64,000 bases of DNA from Neorhodopirellula lusitana (GTDB lineage Bacteria > Planctomycetota > Planctomycetia > Pirellulales > Pirellulaceae). Positions within the stretch are counted from its first letter, which is position 1. Each line of letters begins with the position of its first letter. Below, in pieces: positions 34,855-43,209 of the stretch. A program made the position numbers and the translations under genes. The stretch lies in assembly GCF_900182915.1 (NCBI RefSeq), contig NZ_FXUG01000001.1:744001-808000 (forward strand), given 5' to 3'. Under the pieces are notes generated by a model. It had not been told where the DNA came from. It saw only the letters and a list, made by a program, of their open reading frames with translations, and did not search any database.

Positions 34855-36339
34855 ATGATGTTGCCAAGAACAAAAGTACTGATGATGAATGTTCCGAAAA
34901 CGTATTTGATTGCCGCAATCGCCGCTTTGCTGCCCGCATCTGCTGAGATCGCGTTGAGTGATTCGCCTGCCAACTCGATAAAAGTAGCAACCGGTTTGCA
35001 CCCCGCGTCGGATCCGTCCAACGTTGCTGGTTGGGTCCTGCGGGACGATATCAGCGACGAGTTTGAAGGTGACAAGATTGACTCGTCTAAGTGGTTTGTC
35101 GAAGGTGAGAATGGCGACTACTACATTTGGAAAGGCCGAGCTCCCTCTCAGTTCGCACCGCACAACGTGATTGTCGAAGACGGGAAGCTAAAGATCCGAT
35201 CCCAATGGGAACCCGACTTTGAATTCGCAAAAGATGAAGGCCACGAAGGGAACACCTACCGCACCCACGAAGGAAAAGACTTTCCGGTCACAACCGGCGG
35301 CGTCGTCAGTCGTAAGCGGTTCTTAAACGGCTACATGGAAGTCAAGTCCAAGCCGGGGAATTCAGCGATGACTGCGGCGTTTTGGGCCATCGGCTATGAA
35401 TCGGAACTCGACATCTACGAACAGATGGGCAATCCCAACGATGGCGATGACATCAAAGCCGATAGCACCAAGATGAGCGTGCATGACTGGCAACCGCCCG
35501 CCCAACGTCCGACCCGGAAGTTTGGATATAAAAAGAAACTTCCCTACCGCGTTGCGGACGACTTTCACGTTTTCGGCTGCGAGTGGGGCGAGGACTATCT
35601 GAAGTGCTTCATCGATGGCGAGCTTGTTTACGAGACCACCCAAGAAGCGGAAGGCCAAAACTGGGTGTTAACCAACCCGCTGGAAATCTGGCTGGACTCG
35701 GAGATCTTCGTGTGGCTCGGCTTGCCATCGAAAGAGGAGCTGCCCACGGACTTTGAAGTTGAATACATGCGAGTGTGGCAGAAGCCTCAAGCAAACCTGC
35801 TTGATCGCGCCTTCTTCGGCTTCGAAGGGCCGATCTTGTTTCAGCAGAACCCGCGTCCCTTGGATCTGGTTCCAGAAAGTTCAAAAGGAAACGACTACCA
35901 AAAATTCTGGCGAATCGATGAACTCGCGGCAAAGCACTTTTCTATTGTTCGGCACGAGAAATTTGCCTCCGGAACGCGCAGTCTGAAGTTCACCACCAGC
36001 GGTGAACTCTCATCTGACGCTGTTTCAGTCGAAGGCCCCGGCGGTTCGGTCGAATTGGGTGCGGGCGATTACGAGTTGAGCGTCAAGATTTGGGTTGATC
36101 CAAACAGCACCCTGCAAAGCGTTCGTTTATCACTGGCCGATCCATTGGTTTCGCTACCAACAATCGATTTGACCGCATGTGCGAAAGGAGAGTGGGTGAC
36201 CGTGAAGCAGTCGTTCACTCTCGATCAGCCTACGGCGGACCCATGTCGATTAACGATTGCGATCGACCGCGACGACGTTCCGGCAGGAAACAACCTTCTA
36301 TATATCGACGACATTGTGATCACCCATTCCGAAATTTAG
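34855..36339 (+). CDS. GH16 endo-galactanase with C-terminal carbohydrate-binding-like domain
   Basis: About 494 residues: signal peptide (YLIAAIAALLPASAEIALS), GH16 domain (about 45-320) and a beta-rich tail (about 340-494) like a CBM4/9-type module. The catalytic motif is ESELDIYEQ: E184, D186 and E189 in the E-x-D-x-x-E beta-bulge form used by agarases, porphyranases and carrageenases. Other GH16 marks are GYMEVKSKPG, TAAFWAIG and FHVFGCEWGED. By eye it is not the kappa-carrageenase type; it may cut beta-carrageenan/furcellaran-like or another galactan. It lies between a sulfatase and the second GH16 gene. ATG 34855 chosen; ATG 34882 or 34885 are also possible and give a shorter signal peptide. 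Confidence 0.9.
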   Translation: MMLPRTKVLMMNVPKTYLIAAIAALLPASAEIALSDSPANSIKVATGLHPASDPSNVAGWVLRDDISDEFEGDKIDSSKWFVEGENGDYYIWKGRAPSQFAPHNVIVEDGKLKIRSQWEPDFEFAKDEGHEGNTYRTHEGKDFPVTTGGVVSRKRFLNGYMEVKSKPGNSAMTAAFWAIGYESELDIYEQMGNPNDGDDIKADSTKMSVHDWQPPAQRPTRKFGYKKKLPYRVADDFHVFGCEWGEDYLKCFIDGELVYETTQEAEGQNWVLTNPLEIWLDSEIFVWLGLPSKEELPTDFEVEYMRVWQKPQANLLDRAFFGFEGPILFQQNPRPLDLVPESSKGNDYQKFWRIDELAAKHFSIVRHEKFASGTRSLKFTTSGELSSDAVSVEGPGGSVELGAGDYELSVKIWVDPNSTLQSVRLSLADPLVSLPTIDLTACAKGEWVTVKQSFTLDQPTADPCRLTIAIDRDDVPAGNNLLYIDDIVITHSEI

Positions 36340-36378
36340 CACGCGATTGCCCCATCAGCTTAGGACTCTTACACCCCA

Positions 36379-37572
36379 ATGAAACACCTCTTCACGTACT
36401 TTGCCCTAGTGGCACTTTTGCTTGTTCTGTCGAACGCGTCGTTGTTCGCTGCGGATCTCCAGCCGGTTGGGAACCTATTCGACCAAAGTCCCGGCGATTG
36501 GGAGTTTGTGGCTGATCAGTCGGATGAATTCAATGACGTTCAGGTCGATGCCCAAAAATGGAATATCAACACCGAAGACTGGGGTACTTGGAGCTGGGAA
36601 CCTGAAAACATTTTTCAAAAAGATGGTTCACTCCACCTGCAAATGGTGCAAGACGATCACCAACGCGGTAACACCAAGCTCGCTTATACGTCCGGAATCG
36701 CCCGGCAGTATTCGACAGCCGTTTATGGGTACTTCGAAGCACGTGTGAAAGGGTGCGACTTGTTCCCTGGTGCATCCCCCGCATTCTGGTTGCACAGCAA
36801 GGGACCTGAGAATCGTTACGAGGCTCGCGATGGTGAAACCGTTGCCTATTCGGAGATCGACATCATCGAATTACAACAGAGCGAATACAACAAAGAAACT
36901 AAGCAGCACAACGGTGCCGATATCATCGACTGCAACCTGCACGCGGTGTTGATCCGCAACGGCCAACGTCAATGGATTCGCCCCGGGACCCACCCGGAAA
37001 CCAACAAGAACGAATACCACGCTCCATTTGATCCTCGCGAAGACTTCCATGTCTACGGCGTAGAAAACAGTAAGGACTTCGTCGTCTGGTACATCGACGG
37101 CAAAGAGGTGGCTCGTAAGCCAAACCTGTACTGGCATCTTCCCATGCACGTGACCTTGTCGCTGGGACTTCGCCATCCTTTTGAGGCTTACAAAAACGGG
37201 CAACGTGTGGCTGTTCTTGAAAAGACGACCCAAGAGGGTTTTCCAACCGAGATGCTAGTGGATTACGTACGTGTTTGGCGAAACAACGACGTCGTCGCAG
37301 AAGCTCCCGCCGTCAAAAAGCAATCTCAAGGATCGGGTACCAAGACAAGACCTAACATGGTCAACAAGGCTGGTGGAAAGGCGACCGGCAACGGGATGAG
37401 CCAAGATCAGTTCGTCGCCATGGAAAAAGCCAAGTGGGAAAAGAATGGCTGGCCTTGGAACCAAGAGAAAGTGGAATCCAACTTTGCGGAAATGGATGCC
37501 GACAACGACGGCGTTGCTTCGGGAATCGAACGCCAACAATGGTTTGCCAAAAAGCAGGCCTCGCTGAAGTAA
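36379..37572 (+). CDS. GH16 kappa-carrageenase-like endo-hydrolase with C-terminal EF-hand module
   Basis: 397 residues: signal peptide (LFTYFALVALLLVLSNASLFA), GH16 domain, then a linker and an EF-hand-bearing tail (about 337-397). Catalytic YSEIDIIELQQ gives E159, D161 and E164. WSWEPENIFQKDG, TSGIARQYSTAVYGYFEARV, GASPAFWLHS, ARKPNLYWHLPMHVTLSLGL all match what I recall of kappa-carrageenases (GH16_17), including long stretches near the active site. It would cut beta-1,4 bonds of sulfated galactan outside the cell. The tail has DADNDGVASGIE, a calcium loop, and is nearly repeated at the end of the sulfatase at 41420. Carrageenan specificity is the strongest substrate clue of the locus. Confidence 0.92.
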   Translation: MKHLFTYFALVALLLVLSNASLFAADLQPVGNLFDQSPGDWEFVADQSDEFNDVQVDAQKWNINTEDWGTWSWEPENIFQKDGSLHLQMVQDDHQRGNTKLAYTSGIARQYSTAVYGYFEARVKGCDLFPGASPAFWLHSKGPENRYEARDGETVAYSEIDIIELQQSEYNKETKQHNGADIIDCNLHAVLIRNGQRQWIRPGTHPETNKNEYHAPFDPREDFHVYGVENSKDFVVWYIDGKEVARKPNLYWHLPMHVTLSLGLRHPFEAYKNGQRVAVLEKTTQEGFPTEMLVDYVRVWRNNDVVAEAPAVKKQSQGSGTKTRPNMVNKAGGKATGNGMSQDQFVAMEKAKWEKNGWPWNQEKVESNFAEMDADNDGVASGIERQQWFAKKQASLK

Positions 37573-37641
37573 CTTCGCGGCTAACGAACCCGCTAAATTG
37601 ATCGGATCGGACGCCTCGTTCTCCGATTGCCAACACCCCCA

Positions 37642-39273
37642 ATGTTCGACGAATCAGACATGAAATCATATAAGACGAACGCATTGATTTACTCGACGAT
37701 CGTCGCCATGGGAGGCTTCCTTTTCGGATTGGACGCGGCTCTGATTTCGGGAACGATTGACTACATCACCGCTGAGTTCTCGCTGACGCCCGAGCAACTG
37801 GGAACCGCTGTCAGTGCGCCCGCTTTGGGAGTGTTGGTCGCATTGCCATTCGCTGGCTACATCTGCAACCAATTCGGCCGTAAGAAAGCGATTCTATTGA
37901 TCGCGGTGCTCTACCTGATCTCTGCGATTTGTTCGGCGCTCGCCCCCACTTATTGGACTCTCGTTGCGGCCCGCTTCCTGGGCGGTTTGGCGTTCAGTTC
38001 GATCTCGTTGGCATCGATGTATATCGGCGAAATTGCACCGCCCAAACTGCGTGGCAAGTTGGTTTCGATGACCCAAATCAATATCGTGATTGGGTTGTCG
38101 GGGGCCTATTTCGTGAACTATCTGATCAATCATTGGGCAACTTCCGGTGCACCGTGGGTGGTCAACATGGGGCTCGACACCAGCACCTGGCGGTGGATGT
38201 TGGGGTCGGAAGTACCGTTCGCCATCATCTGGTTCGGGTTGTTACTGACCATCCCGGAAAGCCCTTCTTGGTTTGTGTTCCAGCACCGTGATGAAGATGC
38301 CAAGCGAACACTTCGCAAACTGATGCCGGAAGACGAAATCGAATCCCATGTAGACGAGGTGCGTGAAAGCATCCACAAGAGTACCGAAGACCATTCCATC
38401 AAGTCTCAACTGCGGGAAATCTTTGGCAAGCCGATGCGGTTGACGTTTGTGATCGCGATGACGATTGCGGTTGCACAACAATCCACTGGTATCAACGCGG
38501 TGCTGTTCTATGCCCAAACCATCTTCAAGCAACTCGGTATCGGCTCCGACGCGGCCTTCGTGCAAGCCATCTGGGTCGGGCTGACCAGTATCGTGTTCAC
38601 TGTCATGGGGTTGTTGCTGGTTGATAAACTTGGCCGTCGACCGCTGATTATCTGGGGGATGGTTTGGATCATTGCCAGCCTGGGCATTTGTTCGTATGCG
38701 TTCCACAACGCCCGCTACGTCGTCAACGAACAAACGATTGCCGCAATGGAGGCAGCGGAAACCCAAGACGCCTCCATGAATGGGACCGAACGCACCGCTC
38801 TAAATGACGTCGATCGACTGAACGCTTTGGCTGGCGTCGAACACACCAGCGACATCGAATTCAAGCAGGCCATCCGTGGTGCCTTAGGCAAAGAGGCCGC
38901 CAACAAACACATGGGCACTCTTTTGGATGCCTCGATCAAGATCAATGCGAAACTGGTTTTGTTTGGCATTTTGAGCTTCATTGCCGCTTTCCACTTTTCG
39001 GTCGGGCCCGTGATGTGGGTCTTGTTCTCGGAGATTTTCCCCGTCTCGGTCCGCGGCATCGCCATCCCGTTTTTCACGATCGTCACCAGCCTGACCAGTT
39101 GGCTGGTGCAGTTTTTCTTCCCTCGGCAACTCGAAAGCATGGGGATGACGGCTGTCTTCCTTTTCTATGCCGGAACGGTGTTCGTCGGACTGGTGATTCT
39201 GTTCTTCACACTGATCGAAACCAAGAACATGAGCATCGAAGAAATCCAAGTCGCGATGCGTCCCAAGAACTGA
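37642..39273 (+). CDS. MFS sugar porter with long loop insertion
   Basis: About 543 residues with 12 predicted transmembrane helices of the sugar-porter family: NQFGRKKAI (first R-x-G-R-[RK] type motif), ARFLGGLAFSSISLASMYIGE, PESPSWFVF, AVAQQSTGINAVLFYAQTIF, DKLGRRPLI, SVRGIAIPFFTIV and IETKNMSIEEI (degenerate P-E-T-K-G). Between helices 9 and 10 there is an insertion of about 65 polar residues (VVNEQTIAAMEAAETQDASM and on) absent from typical porters but seen in some planctomycete and Bacteroidetes homologues. It probably imports galactose, 3,6-anhydrogalactose or an oligosaccharide from the periplasm. It takes the place of the SusC/D system of Bacteroidetes loci, which is absent here. Start 37642; ATG 37660 is an alternative. 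Confidence 0.92.
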   Translation: MFDESDMKSYKTNALIYSTIVAMGGFLFGLDAALISGTIDYITAEFSLTPEQLGTAVSAPALGVLVALPFAGYICNQFGRKKAILLIAVLYLISAICSALAPTYWTLVAARFLGGLAFSSISLASMYIGEIAPPKLRGKLVSMTQINIVIGLSGAYFVNYLINHWATSGAPWVVNMGLDTSTWRWMLGSEVPFAIIWFGLLLTIPESPSWFVFQHRDEDAKRTLRKLMPEDEIESHVDEVRESIHKSTEDHSIKSQLREIFGKPMRLTFVIAMTIAVAQQSTGINAVLFYAQTIFKQLGIGSDAAFVQAIWVGLTSIVFTVMGLLLVDKLGRRPLIIWGMVWIIASLGICSYAFHNARYVVNEQTIAAMEAAETQDASMNGTERTALNDVDRLNALAGVEHTSDIEFKQAIRGALGKEAANKHMGTLLDASIKINAKLVLFGILSFIAAFHFSVGPVMWVLFSEIFPVSVRGIAIPFFTIVTSLTSWLVQFFFPRQLESMGMTAVFLFYAGTVFVGLVILFFTLIETKNMSIEEIQVAMRPKN

Positions 39274-39381
39274 GCAATCGGCGGGATGAGCTTCCAGTCC
39301 GTGGATCGAAACACACGGGCAATCGCAGGCCGGAAGCCTATGCCACGTTCAACGATCTCCCTTCAATCTCTTACAACGACC

Positions 39382-41334
39382 ATGATTGACACATCCAAAA
39401 GCCCTCACGTCAAGCTCAAGAGCATCGGCATCGGCGACTGCCAGTGGACCCAAGGTTTCTGGGCCGACAAGTTCAAACAATGCGAAGAAGTTATGATGCC
39501 CCACATGGGCGAGTTACTTAAGGGTGACATTGGCCACGGTTACAACAATTTCAAGATTGTGGCCGGCATGAAGGAGGGAAAACACCAGGGTTTTGCCTGG
39601 CATGATGGTGACTTCTTTAAATGGATGGAGGCTGCGGTTTATGTCTATGCCGTTAACCAAGACTCAAGAATCGTCGACGAACTCGATGAGATCATTGAGG
39701 TCATCGCCAAAGCACAAGAAGATGATGGCTATCTACACACCAACATCCAAATCGATGGCATCGCCCATTTTTCCAACCGCAAGTATCACGAGATTTACAA
39801 CTGCGGTCACCTCTATACCACCGCGTGCATTCACCATCGGGTGACGGGCAAGACCAACTTCCTCGAGATTGCCGTCAAGAACGCGGACCTGCTTTACAAG
39901 CTATTTCAACCGCAGCCCAAAGAGCTTTCGCGATTTGGGTTCAATCAATCCCAAATCATGGGTTTGACGGAACTCTATCGCACCACAAGCGACAAGCGTT
40001 ACCTGGAACTTGCCGAGATCTTCATCAACAACCGGGGGAAGTCTGAAGTGGTCGAAGACGCCAGCACGGAAGGCTATCCGATCGGCGACATGGTCCAGGA
40101 AAGGGTGCCGCTTCGCGAGGAAAACGAAGCCGTGGGTCACGCGGTGCTAGCGTTGTACTACTACGCCGGCGCCGCCGACGTGTACGCCGAAACTGGCGAG
40201 CAGGCATTGATCGATGCGCTGGATCGACTGTGGGACAATGTCGCCAACAAGAAGATGTATGTCACCGGCGCTGTCGGCCAGGCACACTTCGGTGCGTCGA
40301 CGCGCCGCGACAAGATCGAAGAGGGTTTTTTGGACGCGTACCTGATGCCCAACGCGACGGCGTACAACGAGACTTGCGCCAACATTGCCAACGCGATGTT
40401 CAACTACCGGTTGCTCGGGATCAAAGGCGATTCCCGCCACGCCGATATCATGGAATTGGTCGCTTACAACAGCGCGTTGGTCGGCATCAGCGCTGATGGA
40501 AAGCATTACTTCTATGCCAACCCGCTGCGTTACAACCACGGCCAACGTGAGTACCAAGACAATCGCGACTGCACCGAGTCGCCCAATCGTGAACCTTACA
40601 TTGAGTGTTTCTGTTGCCCGCCTAACTTGGTTCGCACTATCGCCAAAATCTCCGGTTGGGCTTACAGCCTGACCAGCAACGGGGTGGCAGTGAACTTGTT
40701 CGGTGGCAATCGATTGAACACCCAACTCACCGACGGTTCCGAATTTAAACTCCGTCAAGAATCTGGATATCCGTGGGACGGCGACGTCAAGCTCACGATT
40801 GATGCTTGCAAGCAAGACCCGTTTGAAATCTTGATGCGAATCCCAGGCTGGGCCGAACGATGCACGCTACTGGTCAACGGCCAGGATACGGGCGTCGAAA
40901 CCAAGCCGGGTGCCTTCGCGAGGATCTATCGAGCATGGAGGTCCGGTGACACCATCGAGCTGAAACTGCCGATGAACGCGACCCTGATGAATGGGCACCC
41001 ACTTATCGAAGAGACTCGTAACCAGACCGCGATCAAAGTCGGCCCGTTGGTCTATTGCCTGGAATCACCCGACTTGCCCGCAGGCGTTCGTATGCTGGAT
41101 GTCTATGTCCCCAGTGACATTCAACTCGACAAGCAAAATGATCCCAACGTGCTCGATGGAATCACAACGCTCACTGGAAACGTGCAAGTGAGGTCCGACG
41201 AGCGTTCGTCGATGTACGGACCGATCGGCAAGCCCGAGTGGCAGAGCACGCCGGTTCGCTTTGTTCCGTATTACGCTTGGTCCAATCGCGGCGATGCCGA
41301 AATGACGGTTTGGCTTCCCGTTGTTTGGAAGTAG
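39382..41334 (+). CDS. GH127 family glycosidase; candidate alpha-1,3-(3,6-anhydro)-D-galactosidase
   Basis: About 650 residues, no signal peptide, so cytoplasmic or otherwise unexported. NETCANIANAMFNYRLL supplies Glu330 and Cys332, and IECFCCPPNLVRTIAKISG supplies Cys409, Cys411 and Cys412: the same E-x-C plus C-x-C-C spacing as the zinc-thiolate centre of the GH127 beta-L-arabinofuranosidase HypBA1. The helical barrel start (GDCQWTQGFWADKF) and AVGHAVLALYYYAGAADVYAET fit. GH127 members in carrageenan loci remove 3,6-anhydro-D-galactose from oligosaccharide ends; given the neighbours I favour that over arabinofuranosidase activity. The frame is open from 39286 but ATG 39382 is natural. Lack of a signal implies that oligosaccharides reach it inside the cell, or export by another route. 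Confidence 0.88.
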   Translation: MIDTSKSPHVKLKSIGIGDCQWTQGFWADKFKQCEEVMMPHMGELLKGDIGHGYNNFKIVAGMKEGKHQGFAWHDGDFFKWMEAAVYVYAVNQDSRIVDELDEIIEVIAKAQEDDGYLHTNIQIDGIAHFSNRKYHEIYNCGHLYTTACIHHRVTGKTNFLEIAVKNADLLYKLFQPQPKELSRFGFNQSQIMGLTELYRTTSDKRYLELAEIFINNRGKSEVVEDASTEGYPIGDMVQERVPLREENEAVGHAVLALYYYAGAADVYAETGEQALIDALDRLWDNVANKKMYVTGAVGQAHFGASTRRDKIEEGFLDAYLMPNATAYNETCANIANAMFNYRLLGIKGDSRHADIMELVAYNSALVGISADGKHYFYANPLRYNHGQREYQDNRDCTESPNREPYIECFCCPPNLVRTIAKISGWAYSLTSNGVAVNLFGGNRLNTQLTDGSEFKLRQESGYPWDGDVKLTIDACKQDPFEILMRIPGWAERCTLLVNGQDTGVETKPGAFARIYRAWRSGDTIELKLPMNATLMNGHPLIEETRNQTAIKVGPLVYCLESPDLPAGVRMLDVYVPSDIQLDKQNDPNVLDGITTLTGNVQVRSDERSSMYGPIGKPEWQSTPVRFVPYYAWSNRGDAEMTVWLPVVWK

Positions 41335-41419
41335 ACGCCCAAATATTGAGCTCACAACCCAAACGAAATCGCGATCCCTCGCACTCACTAAAACTATTAA
41401 TGAAAGAACGTCGATTCAC

Positions 41420-43144
41420 ATGAAGAACGCCTGGATTACCAAGTGGAGCATCCTACTGCTGATCACGTTGACGGCTTCGGCAGCTTTTGCAGACACGCCG
41501 CCTCGTCCTAATATCGTCGTCATCATGTGTGACGATCTCGGATACTCCGACGTCGGTTTCAGTGGCGCCCCCGACATTCGCACACCGAACTTGGACTCGC
41601 TCGCCAAAGCGGGCACGATCTGCACTTCGGGTTACGTCGCGCACCCGTTTTGTGGGCCCAGCCGAATGGGAATGATGTCAGGGCGTTACCCCCATGCTTT
41701 TGGCGGCCAATACAACCTGCCGCCCGCGCACGCGGGCATGGAGGACTACAACAAACTCGGTATTCCAATCGAAGAAACCACGATCAGCACCGTTCTTCAA
41801 AACGCGGGATACCACACCGGTGCGATCGGCAAATGGCACCTAGGCGAAGAAGCTGACTACCACCCCAATAATCGTGGATTCGACGACTTCTACGGTTTCC
41901 TTGGCGGTGGTCACAACTATTTCCCCGAACAATACGCACCGGCTTATCAGCGACAAAGTCAAGCTGGCAAGACGAACATCAACGACTACCTGTTGCCGTT
42001 GCAACACAATGGCAAGAAGACAACGGAAGACGAATACCTGACCGACGCTCTTTCCAAACACGCCGTTCGCTTTATTGACGAAGCATCCGCGAATGATGCT
42101 CCGTTCTTCCTATACCTTGCGTACAACGCGCCTCACGCTCCGATGGAAGCGAAAGAGGAAGACCTGGCAGCGAATTCGCACATCAAGAACAAGAAACGAC
42201 GTGTCGTTGCCGGGATGATGACTGCGGTCGATCGGGGAGTTGGTCTTGTCACCGAGACCCTGAAGAAGCACGGCGAGTTCGACAACACGCTGGTTGTCTT
42301 CCTAAGCGACAACGGCGGGAAATCGGTTTTTGGCTCCTCCAATGCTCCATTTCGTGGTGTCAAAGGCGATTCTTGGGAAGGCGGTTTTCGGGTGCCGATG
42401 TTCTTCCACTGGCCCAACAAAATTCCAGCCCAGAGTTTCGACTATCCAGTATCAGCCTTGGATTTCTACCCAACCTTTGCTTCGCTCGCGGGCGTCGAAA
42501 TCCCACCGGGTAAAAAGCTCGATGGGAAGAACATCTTGGCGAACATGGCCGGTGGAACCAATCCACGCGAAAACGATGTGATCTTTTCGATGCGACATCG
42601 CGCCGGCTACAGCGATGTCAGCGCCCGACGCGGCGATTGGAAAGCGGTTCGCTTCGCCAACCAACCTTGGCGACTCTTCAACATCACCGAAGACCTCGGC
42701 GAGCTAAACGACCTCGCTTCGAGCAATCCTGAACGACTCGAAGAGCTGATCAGTGCCGCTGAAAAGTGGAGCCAGACCCACACGACGCCGCTGTTCTTTG
42801 ATTCCCCGGGCGCCCGCGACAAGTGGTACGAAGCGGATATGCCCAACTTCGACCAAACGTTTCAAATCAAGGTCGGTGCGCCGCCACTGAAACCGGTCTC
42901 GCACGTCACGGACAACGATGTCGCCGATCCGGTTGCTAAGGCGCCGTTGATGACGAAATCGGGTGTCAAGCTGAAACGTGGCGATAGCACGCTGGAGCAC
43001 TTCATCGCGTTGGAGAAAGCCAAGTGGGAAAAGAACGGCTGGACTTGGAACAAAACCAAGGTGGAAGAATTGTTCAACCAAATTGACACTGACCAAGACG
43101 GCATCGCCTCAGGCAAGGAGAAGAAAGCCCACTGGGCGAAGTGA
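41420..43144 (+). CDS. Secreted type I sulfatase 2, S1_19-like, with C-terminal EF-hand module
   Basis: About 574 residues. Signal peptide (WSILLLITLTASAAFA), IVVIMCDDLGYSDVGF, formylglycine motif AHPFCGPSRMGMMSGR with Cys78, GKWHLG and FLSDNGGKS. The tail (about 515-574, FIALEKAKWEKNGWTWN and DTDQDGIASGKE) is an EF-hand module almost identical to the tail of the kappa-carrageenase-like GH16 gene. The sequence around the active site closely matches sulfatase 5 (49300), so they are paralogues. S1_19-type enzymes include carrageenan galactose-4-sulfatases; substrate here is inferred. Start at ATG 41420; the open frame back to 41321 is unlikely to be translated. Confidence 0.93.
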   Translation: MKNAWITKWSILLLITLTASAAFADTPPRPNIVVIMCDDLGYSDVGFSGAPDIRTPNLDSLAKAGTICTSGYVAHPFCGPSRMGMMSGRYPHAFGGQYNLPPAHAGMEDYNKLGIPIEETTISTVLQNAGYHTGAIGKWHLGEEADYHPNNRGFDDFYGFLGGGHNYFPEQYAPAYQRQSQAGKTNINDYLLPLQHNGKKTTEDEYLTDALSKHAVRFIDEASANDAPFFLYLAYNAPHAPMEAKEEDLAANSHIKNKKRRVVAGMMTAVDRGVGLVTETLKKHGEFDNTLVVFLSDNGGKSVFGSSNAPFRGVKGDSWEGGFRVPMFFHWPNKIPAQSFDYPVSALDFYPTFASLAGVEIPPGKKLDGKNILANMAGGTNPRENDVIFSMRHRAGYSDVSARRGDWKAVRFANQPWRLFNITEDLGELNDLASSNPERLEELISAAEKWSQTHTTPLFFDSPGARDKWYEADMPNFDQTFQIKVGAPPLKPVSHVTDNDVADPVAKAPLMTKSGVKLKRGDSTLEHFIALEKAKWEKNGWTWNKTKVEELFNQIDTDQDGIASGKEKKAHWAK

Positions 43145-43209
43145 AATCACATTTGCATTGAACAGCAACCCAGATAGGGACTGTTCTGTTCGCCCGAGCC
43201 GTCCGAATT

